6,796 nucleotides of DNA, taken from assembly GCA_900556765.1 (NCBI GenBank), contig USQH01000078.1, forward strand, positions 1 to 6,796, given 5' to 3'. The DNA is from an uncultured Oscillospiraceae bacterium. Its GTDB lineage: Bacteria; Bacillota; Clostridia; Oscillospirales; Acutalibacteraceae. This document shows, piece after piece, positions 1 through 4,435 of this stretch. Numbering within the stretch: position 1 is the first letter of the stretch; every line of letters starts with the position of its first letter. The position numbers and the translations under genes were made by a program. The notes below the pieces were generated by a model. It worked only from the letters and a program-made list of their open reading frames with translations, was not told where the DNA came from and searched no databases.

Positions 1-497
1 TATACCGCCATCCGCATATTTTCGGCAATGTCTCCGCCGATACTCCCGACGAGGTGCTGAAAAACTGGGACGCCCTCAAAAAGCAGGAGAAGGAGCAAAA
101 GACATTTACCGATACCATGCGCAGTGTGCCGCGTGCCTTTCCGGCGCTTATGCGCGCGCAAAAGGTGCAAAAGCGCGCGGCTCGTGCCGGATTCGACTTT
201 GCCGATGCTTCCGAGGTGTATGACAAGATCGCCGAGGAAATGGTCGAGCTGAGCGATGCCTGTTCATCGGGAGACACCTCGAGCATACGCGACGAGTACG
301 GCGATCTGCTCTTTTCGGTGGTTAATCTCGCCCGATTCATCAAGGTCGACGCGGAGGAGGCGCTTGCTGCCGCCGCGGACAAGTTCATTGACCGCTTTGA
401 TGCGGTTGAAAAGCTCGCCGCCGAGCGCGGCATGGATATGCCCTCAACGCCCATGAATGAGCTGGACAAGCTCTGGGATGAGGTAAAAGAGGGCTGA
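1..497 (+). CDS. mazG: Nucleoside triphosphate pyrophosphohydrolase MazG, 3' part
   Basis: The reading frame is open from the left edge (first whole codon at 3) to TGA at 495-497, followed directly by a second in-frame stop, TAA. About 164 residues are present, so the gene starts outside the window; the GTG at 54 is internal. The first residues read YRHPHIFG, matching the conserved (R)RHPHVFGD segment in the middle of MazG. The second catalytic module shows EExxE (codons at 234-248, EEMVE) and ExxD (EYGD, 294-305), the Mg2+-binding residues of all-alpha NTP pyrophosphatases. Family members hydrolyse non-canonical or excess NTPs to NMP and pyrophosphate in the cytosol. In B. subtilis the equivalent gene, yabN, lies upstream of yabO/rqcP, matching this context. 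The missing N-terminal half may carry the methylase-like domain of YabN; that cannot be seen here. Confidence 0.93.
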   Translation, partial: YRHPHIFGNVSADTPDEVLKNWDALKKQEKEQKTFTDTMRSVPRAFPALMRAQKVQKRAARAGFDFADASEVYDKIAEEMVELSDACSSGDTSSIRDEYGDLLFSVVNLARFIKVDAEEALAAAADKFIDRFDAVEKLAAERGMDMPSTPMNELDKLWDEVKEG

Positions 498-513
498 TAA
501 TCACAGTCAACTT

Positions 514-534
514 TTTCGGCCGCATAAGCCGAAA
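514..534 (+). promoter_or_regulatory. Hairpin between mazG and hup
   Basis: A perfect 7-bp inverted repeat, TTTCGGC (514-520) and GCCGAAA (528-534), encloses a 7-nt loop. No U-tract follows on either strand, so it is not a standard intrinsic terminator. It could be an mRNA stability or processing element at the 5' end of the hup message. No convincing -35/-10 pair was found for hup: a TATAAA at 539-544 has no -35 partner. Confidence 0.35.
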
Positions 535-565
535 TAAGTATAAATTATTTTGGAGGAATTATACA

Positions 566-841
566 ATGAACAAAACGGAACTTATCGCTGCGGTTGCAGA
601 AAAGGCCGCTATCTCTAAGAAAGATGCCGACAAGGCTGTTGCTGCCTTCATCGAAGCTGTTACCGACAGCCTCGCTAAGGGTGACAAGGTTCAGCTCGTA
701 GGCTTCGGTACATTTGAGGTTCGTGAGCGCGCTGAGCGCACCGGCCGCAACCCCAAGACCAAGGAGACCATCACCATTGCTGCTTCCAAGACCCCGGCTT
801 TCAAGGCCGGCAAGGCTTTCAAGGACGCTATCGACAAGTAA
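566..841 (+). CDS. hup: HU-family DNA-binding protein
   Basis: Small basic nucleoid protein that binds and bends double-stranded DNA as a dimer. The 91 residues equal the usual HU length. The family signature is visible: GFGTF at residues 46-50 and the beta-arm RNP at 61-63, whose proline intercalates at the DNA kink; the N-terminal helices start with MNKTELIAAVAEKA. The start is fixed by GGAGG (552-556) nine bases upstream of ATG. Codon choice (many GCT, AAG, CTC) differs from neighbouring genes and fits very high expression. In Clostridia hup commonly sits between mazG and rqcP, as here. It is probably expressed separately from rqcP, since a terminator and a 340-base spacer follow. IHF is less likely, given the organism type and the typical HU sequence. 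Confidence 0.97.
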   Translation: MNKTELIAAVAEKAAISKKDADKAVAAFIEAVTDSLAKGDKVQLVGFGTFEVRERAERTGRNPKTKETITIAASKTPAFKAGKAFKDAIDK

Positions 842-859
842 TTTCCAGTTTGTCATTAA

Positions 860-892
860 AAAACGGTCGCTCAGTTACGGGGCGGCCGTTTT
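860..892 (+). terminator. Intrinsic terminator after hup, possibly bidirectional
   Basis: An 11-bp stem (860-870 with 882-892, one G-U pair) encloses an 11-nt loop and lies 18 bases after the hup stop. On the plus strand the stem ends in four T. On the minus strand the same stem is followed by six T (A6 at 858-863), so it should also stop transcription arriving from the right. Confidence 0.8.
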
Positions 893-1147
893 GAATTATA
901 TGCGCGTGTGCTTATATGTGTGTATACGCGTGTAAGAGTTTGTAGTAGTTGAAAATGAATGTGTGCGAGCGGTTTGCTCGAATATGAATGAGTGCGCAAC
1001 CGTTATTTACGAGTGTGATGCACTCGGACATAAGTGCGTGAGTGCGTACGAACGGAACATCGCGTATGTGTATAATTATGTGCGTATGCTGCAATCGGAT
1101 ATGTGCGTGTTATGTGATTGGATTTTTTGGATATGCAACTGCATTCG
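893..1147. other. Gene-free G/T-biased spacer with GTGCG motifs
   Basis: No supported gene is seen. The plus strand is rich in G and T and poor in C, with long alternating purine-pyrimidine stretches (about 899-932). GTGCG occurs six times: 963, 992, 1034, 1042, 1080 and 1103. Small perfect hairpins lie at 966-980 (CGAGC/GCTCG) and 1010-1026 (CGAGTG/CACTCG). A perfect TATAAT at 1071-1076 lacks a recognisable -35. An 82-codon plus-strand frame (963-1211) has no ribosome binding site and a cysteine-rich composition explained by the TGY repeats. Confidence 0.6.
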
Positions 1148-1182
1148 TCCGCTTAAAACAGCACCGTCTTGTTTTAAGCGGA
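1148..1182. repeat. Perfect 13-bp inverted repeat upstream of rqcP
   Basis: The arms are TCCGCTTAAAACA (1148-1160) and TGTTTTAAGCGGA (1170-1182), with a 9-base centre. The pairing is perfect and could extend by one G-U pair inward. No T-tract follows on either strand, so it is not an ordinary terminator. A smaller hairpin, TACGC/GCGTA (1186-1198), follows. The right arm overlaps the -35 position expected for a weak -10-like TATACT at 1197-1202, so this could be an operator or a leader hairpin for rqcP. Confidence 0.6.
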
Positions 1183-1236
1183 TCGTACGCATAGCGTATA
1201 CTAACGACTGAACATTAAGATTAAGGAGAAGATATA

Positions 1237-1476
1237 ATGCGTCTTGATAAATATTTAAAGGTGTCACGCCTGATAAAGCGCCGTACGGTCGCGAACGAGG
1301 CTTGTGACGGCGGCCGCGTTTCGGTCAACGGAAAGCAGGCGCGTGCGTCCTACGATGTTAAGGAGGGCGATGTAATCGAGATAAAACTCGGCGCGCGCAC
1401 CGTTACCGTTCGTGTCGAAAAGGTGACCGAGGTCGCAAACAAGGACTCGGCGCCGCTGATGTATACCGTCATTTAA
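1237..1476 (+). CDS. rqcP: RqcP, S4-domain ribosome quality control factor
   Basis: 79-residue protein nearly all made of an S4 RNA-binding domain. The N-terminus MRLDKYLKVSRLIKRRTVA is almost identical to B. subtilis RqcP (formerly YabO), and the C-terminal MYT is also shared. In B. subtilis RqcP binds stalled 50S subunits carrying peptidyl-tRNA and works with RqcH to add C-terminal alanine tails that mark incomplete proteins for degradation. AAGGAGA (1223-1229) sits seven to eight bases before ATG and fixes the start. Related S4 proteins of the Hsp15 family are similar, but the length, the sequence and the position upstream of yabP favour RqcP. The last codons are followed within 62 bases by yabP, so vegetative transcripts may read into the sporulation genes. 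Confidence 0.95.
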   Translation: MRLDKYLKVSRLIKRRTVANEACDGGRVSVNGKQARASYDVKEGDVIEIKLGARTVTVRVEKVTEVANKDSAPLMYTVI

Positions 1477-1479
1477 CTG

Positions 1480-1508
1480 TCATATAAACGCTCCTGCGGG
1501 CATATTTT
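1480..1508 (+). promoter_or_regulatory. Candidate sigma-E promoter for yabP-yabQ
   Basis: TCATATA (1480-1486) resembles the sigma-E -35 consensus KMATATT. After 14 bases comes CATATTTT (1501-1508), resembling the -10 consensus CATACAHT (6 of 8 positions). In B. subtilis the sporulation genes yabP and yabQ belong to the mother-cell sigma-E regulon, which supports the call. The expected start site is about 1513-1516. Confidence 0.45.
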
Positions 1509-1529
1509 TTACCAAAACCCGTACAGGAG
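1491..1529 (+). promoter_or_regulatory. Hairpin masking the yabP ribosome binding site
   Basis: CTCCTGCGGG (1491-1500) can pair with CCCG (1518-1521) plus CAGGAG (1524-1529), leaving a 2-nt bulge (TA). Inside the loop, TTTT (1507-1510) can pair with AAAA (1514-1517). The right arm contains most of AGGAGG (1525-1530), the Shine-Dalgarno sequence of yabP, which would be occluded in any transcript that includes the left arm. Confidence 0.55.
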
Positions 1530-1538
1530 GATCACAAC

Positions 1539-1835
1539 ATGACAGAGGAAATTATTCAGCCGGCACGGCAGACGGCAAAACAACCGCATAACGTCATTAT
1601 GGAGGATCGAAAGAGCCTGACTGTGACAGGCGTAAAGGACGTCGATTCATTTGACGAACAGACCATGATAATTTACACCGATATGGGTGAGCTGACCGTT
1701 CGCGGCAATCAGCTCCACATTAACCGGCTCAATACAGAGGCGGGCGAGCTGAACGTTACCGGCAGCATTTACGGACTTGCATACACCGACGACCGCGACA
1801 AAAAATCGGGTATACTCGGCCGCCTGTTCAGGTAG
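1539..1835 (+). CDS. yabP: Sporulation protein YabP
   Basis: 98-residue sporulation protein with no enzymatic motif. It matches B. subtilis YabP along its length: a short variable N-terminus, then HNVIMEDRKSLTVTGVKDVDSFDE (residues 17-40), a beta-rich core with MGELTVRGNQLHINRLN (49-65), and a basic C-terminal end, GRLFR. The core resembles the YabP/YqfC family fold found in several spore-coat/cortex factors. Its molecular role is not firmly known; genes of this pair are expressed in the mother cell and yabQ is needed for a normal cortex. AGGAGG (1525-1530) eight bases before ATG sets the start. yabQ follows after 19 bases. A sigma-E-like promoter and an RBS-masking hairpin lie directly upstream. 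Confidence 0.93.
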   Translation: MTEEIIQPARQTAKQPHNVIMEDRKSLTVTGVKDVDSFDEQTMIIYTDMGELTVRGNQLHINRLNTEAGELNVTGSIYGLAYTDDRDKKSGILGRLFR

Positions 1836-1854
1836 CCGGGGAGAGGATCTGACC

Positions 1855-2376
1855 GTGGAGGAAATTACATTTTTCAGTCAGATGACCGGCTTTTTGCTTG
1901 CCGTCGGGATGGGAGCGGCGCTGTGCCTTGTATATGATCTGTTCAGGATAGTTCGTATTGCCGCGCCTCCGGGACGGATCGGCGCATTTGCACAGGACGT
2001 TCTGTGGTTTGCGATTGCCGCCGTGGTGACATATCTGCTCTGCCTTGCACGGTGCAAGGGCGAGGTGCGCAGCTTTATTATCGTCGGTGAGGCGGTGGGA
2101 TTTATTTTAACGCGGCTGACCGTCAGCCGTCTGATTATTGCCGCGGCACGCCGAATTATAAAAGTAACGCGCAGAGCGTTCCACGCTGTGACCGGCGCGG
2201 TAAAAAAGGCATTTTCACGCTTTGCAATGCCTGTAATTTCCAAAATAAGCGAAAAAATTAAAAAAATTATTTACCAAATTGCAAAAAAGCCGAAAAAAGC
2301 CTTGCGCCGCCGTATGCCGTTGTTGTATAATCGAAAAAAGGTAAAGGCATTTATAAATTCTGACGCGGAGCAATGA
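1855..2376 (+). CDS. yabQ: Spore cortex biosynthesis membrane protein YabQ
   Basis: Membrane protein required in B. subtilis for spore cortex formation. The GTG at 1855 is chosen because GGGGAGAGG (1838-1846) precedes it by eight bases; the longer frame back to ATG 1777 would overlap yabP by 59 bases and has no RBS. The resulting protein has 173 residues, shorter than B. subtilis YabQ (about 211). Hydrophobic segments are at about 8-30, 46-66 and 71-98, with the conserved YDLFRIVR stretch at 27-34 ending the first. From about 99 the protein is strongly basic (many K/R), probably cytoplasmic. The 3' end is A-rich, encoding the lysines, and contains a perfect TATAAT that may drive divIC. The next gene starts three bases after the stop. 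Confidence 0.9.
   Translation: MEEITFFSQMTGFLLAVGMGAALCLVYDLFRIVRIAAPPGRIGAFAQDVLWFAIAAVVTYLLCLARCKGEVRSFIIVGEAVGFILTRLTVSRLIIAAARRIIKVTRRAFHAVTGAVKKAFSRFAMPVISKISEKIKKIIYQIAKKPKKALRRRMPLLYNRKKVKAFINSDAEQ
2302..2331 (+). promoter_or_regulatory. Candidate internal promoter for divIC
   Basis: TTGCGC (2302-2307), 18 bases, then perfect TATAAT (2326-2331), inside the 3' end of yabQ and about 50 bases before divIC. The -35 is poor (TTG only). Biological sense supports it: divIC is a vegetative division gene placed after two sporulation genes and needs expression outside sporulation. Confidence 0.35.
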
Positions 2377-2379
2377 TCT

Positions 2380-2688
2380 ATGAGCAAAAAAGAAACCACG
2401 AGTCCGAATCGGACCGGAAAGCGCAGTGTTATCCTGCGTATCGGCATTTTCGTTTTTGCCGTGTTTATGGTGATAAAGATGGGTCAGCTTCAGGTTGAGC
2501 TGGTGCAAAAGCGCAGCAGTCTAAAGGCGGCAAGAGAACAGCTTGAGACGACCGAGCTAAAGGTGCAGGAACTGCAAAACCTGCTCGAAAACGGCACGGA
2601 AAGCGACTTTATCGAGCGAGTGGCGCGTGAGCGTCTTGGCTATGTTTACGCCGATGAGGAAGTTTATACCGATGTCGCCGGCAAATGA
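2380..2688 (+). CDS. divIC: Septum formation initiator, DivIC/FtsB family
   Basis: Bitopic division protein of the divisome core, which pairs with FtsL and DivIB/FtsQ to control septal peptidoglycan synthesis. The 102 residues show the family layout: a short basic cytoplasmic N-terminus (1-17), one membrane segment (about 18-34, IGIFVFAVFMVIK), a coiled coil (about 36-71, rich in Q/E/L/K) and the conserved C-terminal block IERVARERLGYV (78-89). B. subtilis DivIC is somewhat longer (125). The start ATG lies three bases after the yabQ stop, and GGAG (2367-2370) within the yabQ end serves as RBS, indicating coupling. Position between yabQ and an S1-domain gene is the same as in B. subtilis, which favours DivIC over FtsL. 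Confidence 0.93.
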   Translation: MSKKETTSPNRTGKRSVILRIGIFVFAVFMVIKMGQLQVELVQKRSSLKAAREQLETTELKVQELQNLLENGTESDFIERVARERLGYVYADEEVYTDVAGK

Positions 2689-2755
2689 ACGAAAATCAGG
2701 GCGCAACAGCCCTTGATATATACGATATAAAAACACAGGAGGTTGCACAGAGGGT

Positions 2756-3190
2756 ATGCAGCTTGAGGAAGGCGCGATCTTGACCGGTAAGGTTACCGGA
2801 ATTACTAAATTCGGAGTTTTCGTCGATATCGGCGAGGGAAAGACCGGCATGGTACATATCTCCGAAGTGGCGCAGACGTATGTTGAGAATATTAACGACT
2901 TTGTCAAAAACGGTGACGAGGTCAAGGTAAAGGTGCTTTCGATCGGTCAGGACGGAAAGATCGGACTGTCGATAAAGCGCGCGCAGGAACAGAAAAAGCC
3001 GTATCAGCGGCCGTCTGTACCGGCTCCCGACCGTCCCACCGCCCGTGAATGGAATACCAGACGTAACGAAAATATGTCGTTTGAGGATATGATGTCACGC
3101 TTTAAGCAGTCGAGCGACGACAAGTTTTCCGACCTGAAACGCAAAAACGGCGGCGAAATGAGACGCACCGTAAAACGCGGACAAAAATAA
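2756..3190 (+). CDS. yabR: S1-domain RNA-binding protein YabR
   Basis: 144-residue protein with one S1 RNA-binding domain at residues 1-75 (GAILTGKVTGITKFGVFVDI, then GMVHISEVA and GKIGLSIKRA), closely matching B. subtilis YabR. The C-terminal half is proline- and charge-rich, with a conserved-looking SFEDMMSRFKQSSDDKFSDLKR stretch (about 107-128) and a basic tail. The likely role is RNA or ribosome binding; the exact function is not known to me. The start is fixed by homology. AGGAGG (2737-2742) is 13 bases upstream, unusually far; AGAGGG (2749-2754) is too close. No alternative in-frame start lies between. The gap after divIC is 67 bases and contains a small imperfect hairpin (2695-2716). 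A strong terminator 17 bases after the stop ends the cluster. Confidence 0.92.
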   Translation: MQLEEGAILTGKVTGITKFGVFVDIGEGKTGMVHISEVAQTYVENINDFVKNGDEVKVKVLSIGQDGKIGLSIKRAQEQKKPYQRPSVPAPDRPTAREWNTRRNENMSFEDMMSRFKQSSDDKFSDLKRKNGGEMRRTVKRGQK

Positions 3191-3206
3191 CTATATTGCG
3201 TATATT

Positions 3207-3235
3207 GCGGAGCAGTCGGTTGCTCCGCTTTTTTT
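3207..3235 (+). terminator. Intrinsic terminator after yabR
   Basis: Perfect 8-bp GC-rich stem, GCGGAGCA (3207-3214) with TGCTCCGC (3221-3228), a 6-nt loop and seven T (3229-3235). It marks the end of the mazG-to-yabR gene cluster. Confidence 0.95.
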
Positions 3236-3387
3236 GTGACGGGTGGCGCATAGTCGTATTCGCAAGATGACGGCGGATAACCGTATGTACAATTCGGCAC
3301 TGTTGAACGGTGATACACGGCGGCGCTGTGTGAGATCCGATACGCAGATGCGATGTATGCAGAGATTGTACGCACACGAATTTATAT
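3236..3387. other. Spacer with nothing recognised
   Basis: About 150 bases between the yabR terminator and the minus-strand terminator. The plus strand meets stops early in each frame. Minus-strand frames are open here but run backwards through the yabR coding region, lack ribosome binding sites and have no recognisable protein features. No tRNA or known riboswitch was recognised. Confidence 0.5.
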
Positions 3388-3418
3388 AAAAAAATACCGC
3401 CGACATTTTGACGGCGGT
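3388..3418 (-). terminator. Intrinsic terminator on the minus strand
   Basis: ACCGCCG (3396-3402) pairs perfectly with CGGCGGT (3412-3418); read on the minus strand the stem is followed by one A and seven T (A7 at 3388-3394). On the plus strand no T-run follows, so the element is oriented to end minus-strand transcription. No protein gene on that strand leads into it. Confidence 0.85.
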
Positions 3419-3471
3419 TATGCGACAAATTCAATCGCACGAGTGTGTATTGAGGTATGAAGGGAGTTGCA
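3388..3471 (-). ncRNA. Candidate small RNA, about 85 nt
   Basis: The unit is defined by a consensus promoter (3478-3506, minus) and an intrinsic terminator (3388-3418, minus), with nothing else between. The predicted start is about 3470-3474. The 5' third appears unpaired and C/U-rich, with CUCCC and ACCUC segments complementary to Shine-Dalgarno-like sequences. A second hairpin, TGCGA (3421-3425) with TCGCA (3435-3439), precedes the terminator stem. No start codon with a ribosome binding site is present, so it is probably non-coding. The layout (single-stranded C-rich 5' region, two hairpins, U-tail) resembles trans-acting Firmicutes sRNAs such as the RsaE/RoxS type, but I do not recognise a known family. 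It could also be a short abortive divergent transcript. Confidence 0.55.
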
Positions 3472-3479
3472 AGTATTAT
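3450..3479 (+). promoter_or_regulatory. Candidate plus-strand promoter for the fumarase operon
   Basis: TTGAGG (3450-3455), 18 bases, then TATTAT (3474-3479); perfect TATAAT is also present at 3477-3482 with a longer spacer. The -10 lies within a palindrome shared with the opposing minus-strand promoter. It would give a leader of about 90 bases before the ATG at 3576, holding an A/T-rich 7-bp hairpin (3517-3536). Confidence 0.45.
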
Positions 3480-3491
3480 AATACAGCAACT
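3465..3491. repeat. 27-bp imperfect palindrome over two -10 elements
   Basis: The centre GTATTATAATAC (3473-3484) is a perfect 12-bp palindrome. It is flanked by AGTTGC (3465-3470) and GCAACT (3486-3491), also inverted, with the arms offset by one base. It coincides with the -10 regions of promoters facing both ways and could be an operator for a dimeric regulator or simply a symmetric promoter. Confidence 0.6.
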
Positions 3492-3506
3492 GCCAAATAA
3501 TGTCAA
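3478..3506 (-). promoter_or_regulatory. Strong sigma-A promoter on the minus strand
   Basis: Read on the minus strand: perfect -35 TTGACA (3506-3501), a 17-base spacer, and -10 TATTAT (3483-3478, 5 of 6). This is among the best vegetative promoter matches in the window. It faces away from the fumarase gene and is followed within 90 bases only by an intrinsic terminator. Confidence 0.75.
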
Positions 3507-3575
3507 TAGGCTTGTCCGATTTTATGCGAAAAATCGTTCGTTAAAATTCGACAGTCGGCTGATAGGAGCTTGTAA

Positions 3576-4418
3576 ATGAGAGAACTGGATGTCAGAAAGA
3601 TAACCGACGCGGTGGCGCGGCTGTGTATCAGCGCGAATAAGAGACTGCCCGACGACCTTTGCCGTTGTATTGAGCGCGCCTGCGAGAACGAGAGCGCGCC
3701 CCTCGGCGGCAGAATAATGAGCGACATACGTGCAAATATCGACGCCGCTGCCGAGCTGAATATACCGATATGTCAGGACACGGGAATGGCGGTCATCTTC
3801 CTCGACATCGGGCAGAATGTGCATCTCATCGGCGGCAGTCTTGAAACGGCGGTGAACGAAGGCGTGCGCCGCGGATATACCGACGGACTGCTGCGTAAAT
3901 CGGTCGTCAGCGATCCGCTCAGACGCGTAAATTCGGGCGATAACACCCCGGCGGTGATACATACGCGCATAGTCGACGGCGACAGCGTGCGAGTGACCGT
4001 TGCGCCAAAGGGGTTCGGCAGCGAAAATATGAGCGGAGTGCGTATGCTGACTCCTGCCGCTTCGCGTGAGGATGTCATTGCTGCCGTGGTGGACGTAGTG
4101 CGGCAGGCAGGCTCCAATCCATGCCCCCCGATGGTGGTCGGTGTCGGCATCGGCGGCGACTTTGAGTACGCCGCACTGCTTGCAAAAAAGGCACTTTGCC
4201 GTCCGTGCGACGAGCGTAATTCGGACGAGATGTACGCAGAACTGGAACGCGATATGCTTGCCGCGATAAATGCGCTCGGCATCGGGCCGCAGGGCTTCGG
4301 CGGCGACACGACGGCGCTGTACGTTAATATCGAGCAGTATGCCACTCATATCGCAGGGTTGCCCGTGGCGGTCAATATCGGCTGTCACGTCACGCGCCAC
4401 GCGAGCGAAGTATTGTGA
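3576..4418 (+). CDS. Class I fumarate hydratase, alpha subunit
   Basis: Alpha (N-terminal) part of a two-subunit [4Fe-4S] hydro-lyase interconverting fumarate and L-malate; the related L-tartrate dehydratase alpha subunit (TtdA) cannot be excluded by sequence reading alone. The 280 residues match the usual alpha-subunit length. Visible motifs: ICQDTG (65-70), GSNPCPPMVVGVGIGG (179-194), LAKKAL (202-207), GIGPQGFGG (235-243) and a C-terminal NIGCHVTRHA (267-276). The three expected cluster ligands C66, C183 and C270 are present. GGAG (3565-3568) is seven bases before ATG. The beta subunit, normally the next gene, is absent; an RNA methyltransferase follows after 17 bases. The beta gene may lie elsewhere in the genome. 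Confidence 0.9.
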   Translation: MRELDVRKITDAVARLCISANKRLPDDLCRCIERACENESAPLGGRIMSDIRANIDAAAELNIPICQDTGMAVIFLDIGQNVHLIGGSLETAVNEGVRRGYTDGLLRKSVVSDPLRRVNSGDNTPAVIHTRIVDGDSVRVTVAPKGFGSENMSGVRMLTPAASREDVIAAVVDVVRQAGSNPCPPMVVGVGIGGDFEYAALLAKKALCRPCDERNSDEMYAELERDMLAAINALGIGPQGFGGDTTALYVNIEQYATHIAGLPVAVNIGCHVTRHASEVL

Positions 4419-4435
4419 AGGAAAGATAAATATTT

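Noticed and set aside
963..1211. 82-codon plus-strand frame, cysteine-rich, in the hup-rqcP spacer
   Set aside because: GTG start without a ribosome binding site. The cysteines and valines follow from TGT/TGC/GTG repeats in the DNA, and no known domain is visible. It runs through the 13-bp inverted repeat.
1777..1854. N-terminal extension of yabQ to ATG 1777
   Set aside because: It would overlap the end of yabP out of frame, has no ribosome binding site, and the extra residues do not look like YabQ; GTG 1855 has a good RBS.
2113..2129. 17-bp palindrome (CGGCTGAC, one base, GTCAGCCG) inside yabQ
   Set aside because: It encodes ordinary residues (LTVSR) in a membrane segment; a single short palindrome in coding DNA is expected by chance at this frequency.
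2283..2340. Two in-frame A-AAA-AAG heptamers near the yabQ end, possible frameshift sites
   Set aside because: They encode lysines in a basic A-rich tail. A -1 shift at the second site would meet a stop within about eight codons, and no stimulatory structure is evident.
3004..3506. Overlapping minus-strand frames across the end of yabR and the following spacer
   Set aside because: They run antisense through a well-supported gene, cross both terminators, have no ribosome binding sites and show low-complexity H/R/C/S composition.
3457..3579. 40-codon plus-strand frame whose stop overlaps the fumarase start as ATGA
   Set aside because: The overlap looks like translational coupling, but the only G-rich sequence (AGG 3453-3455) is one base from the ATG, and the likely promoter -10 lies inside the frame, so its start would not be transcribed. 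The length is compatible with chance.
3522..4400. 292-codon minus-strand frame opposite the fumarase gene
   Set aside because: It is a shadow of the fumarase reading frame, with His/Arg-rich composition and no domain; the plus strand carries all cluster-ligand motifs.
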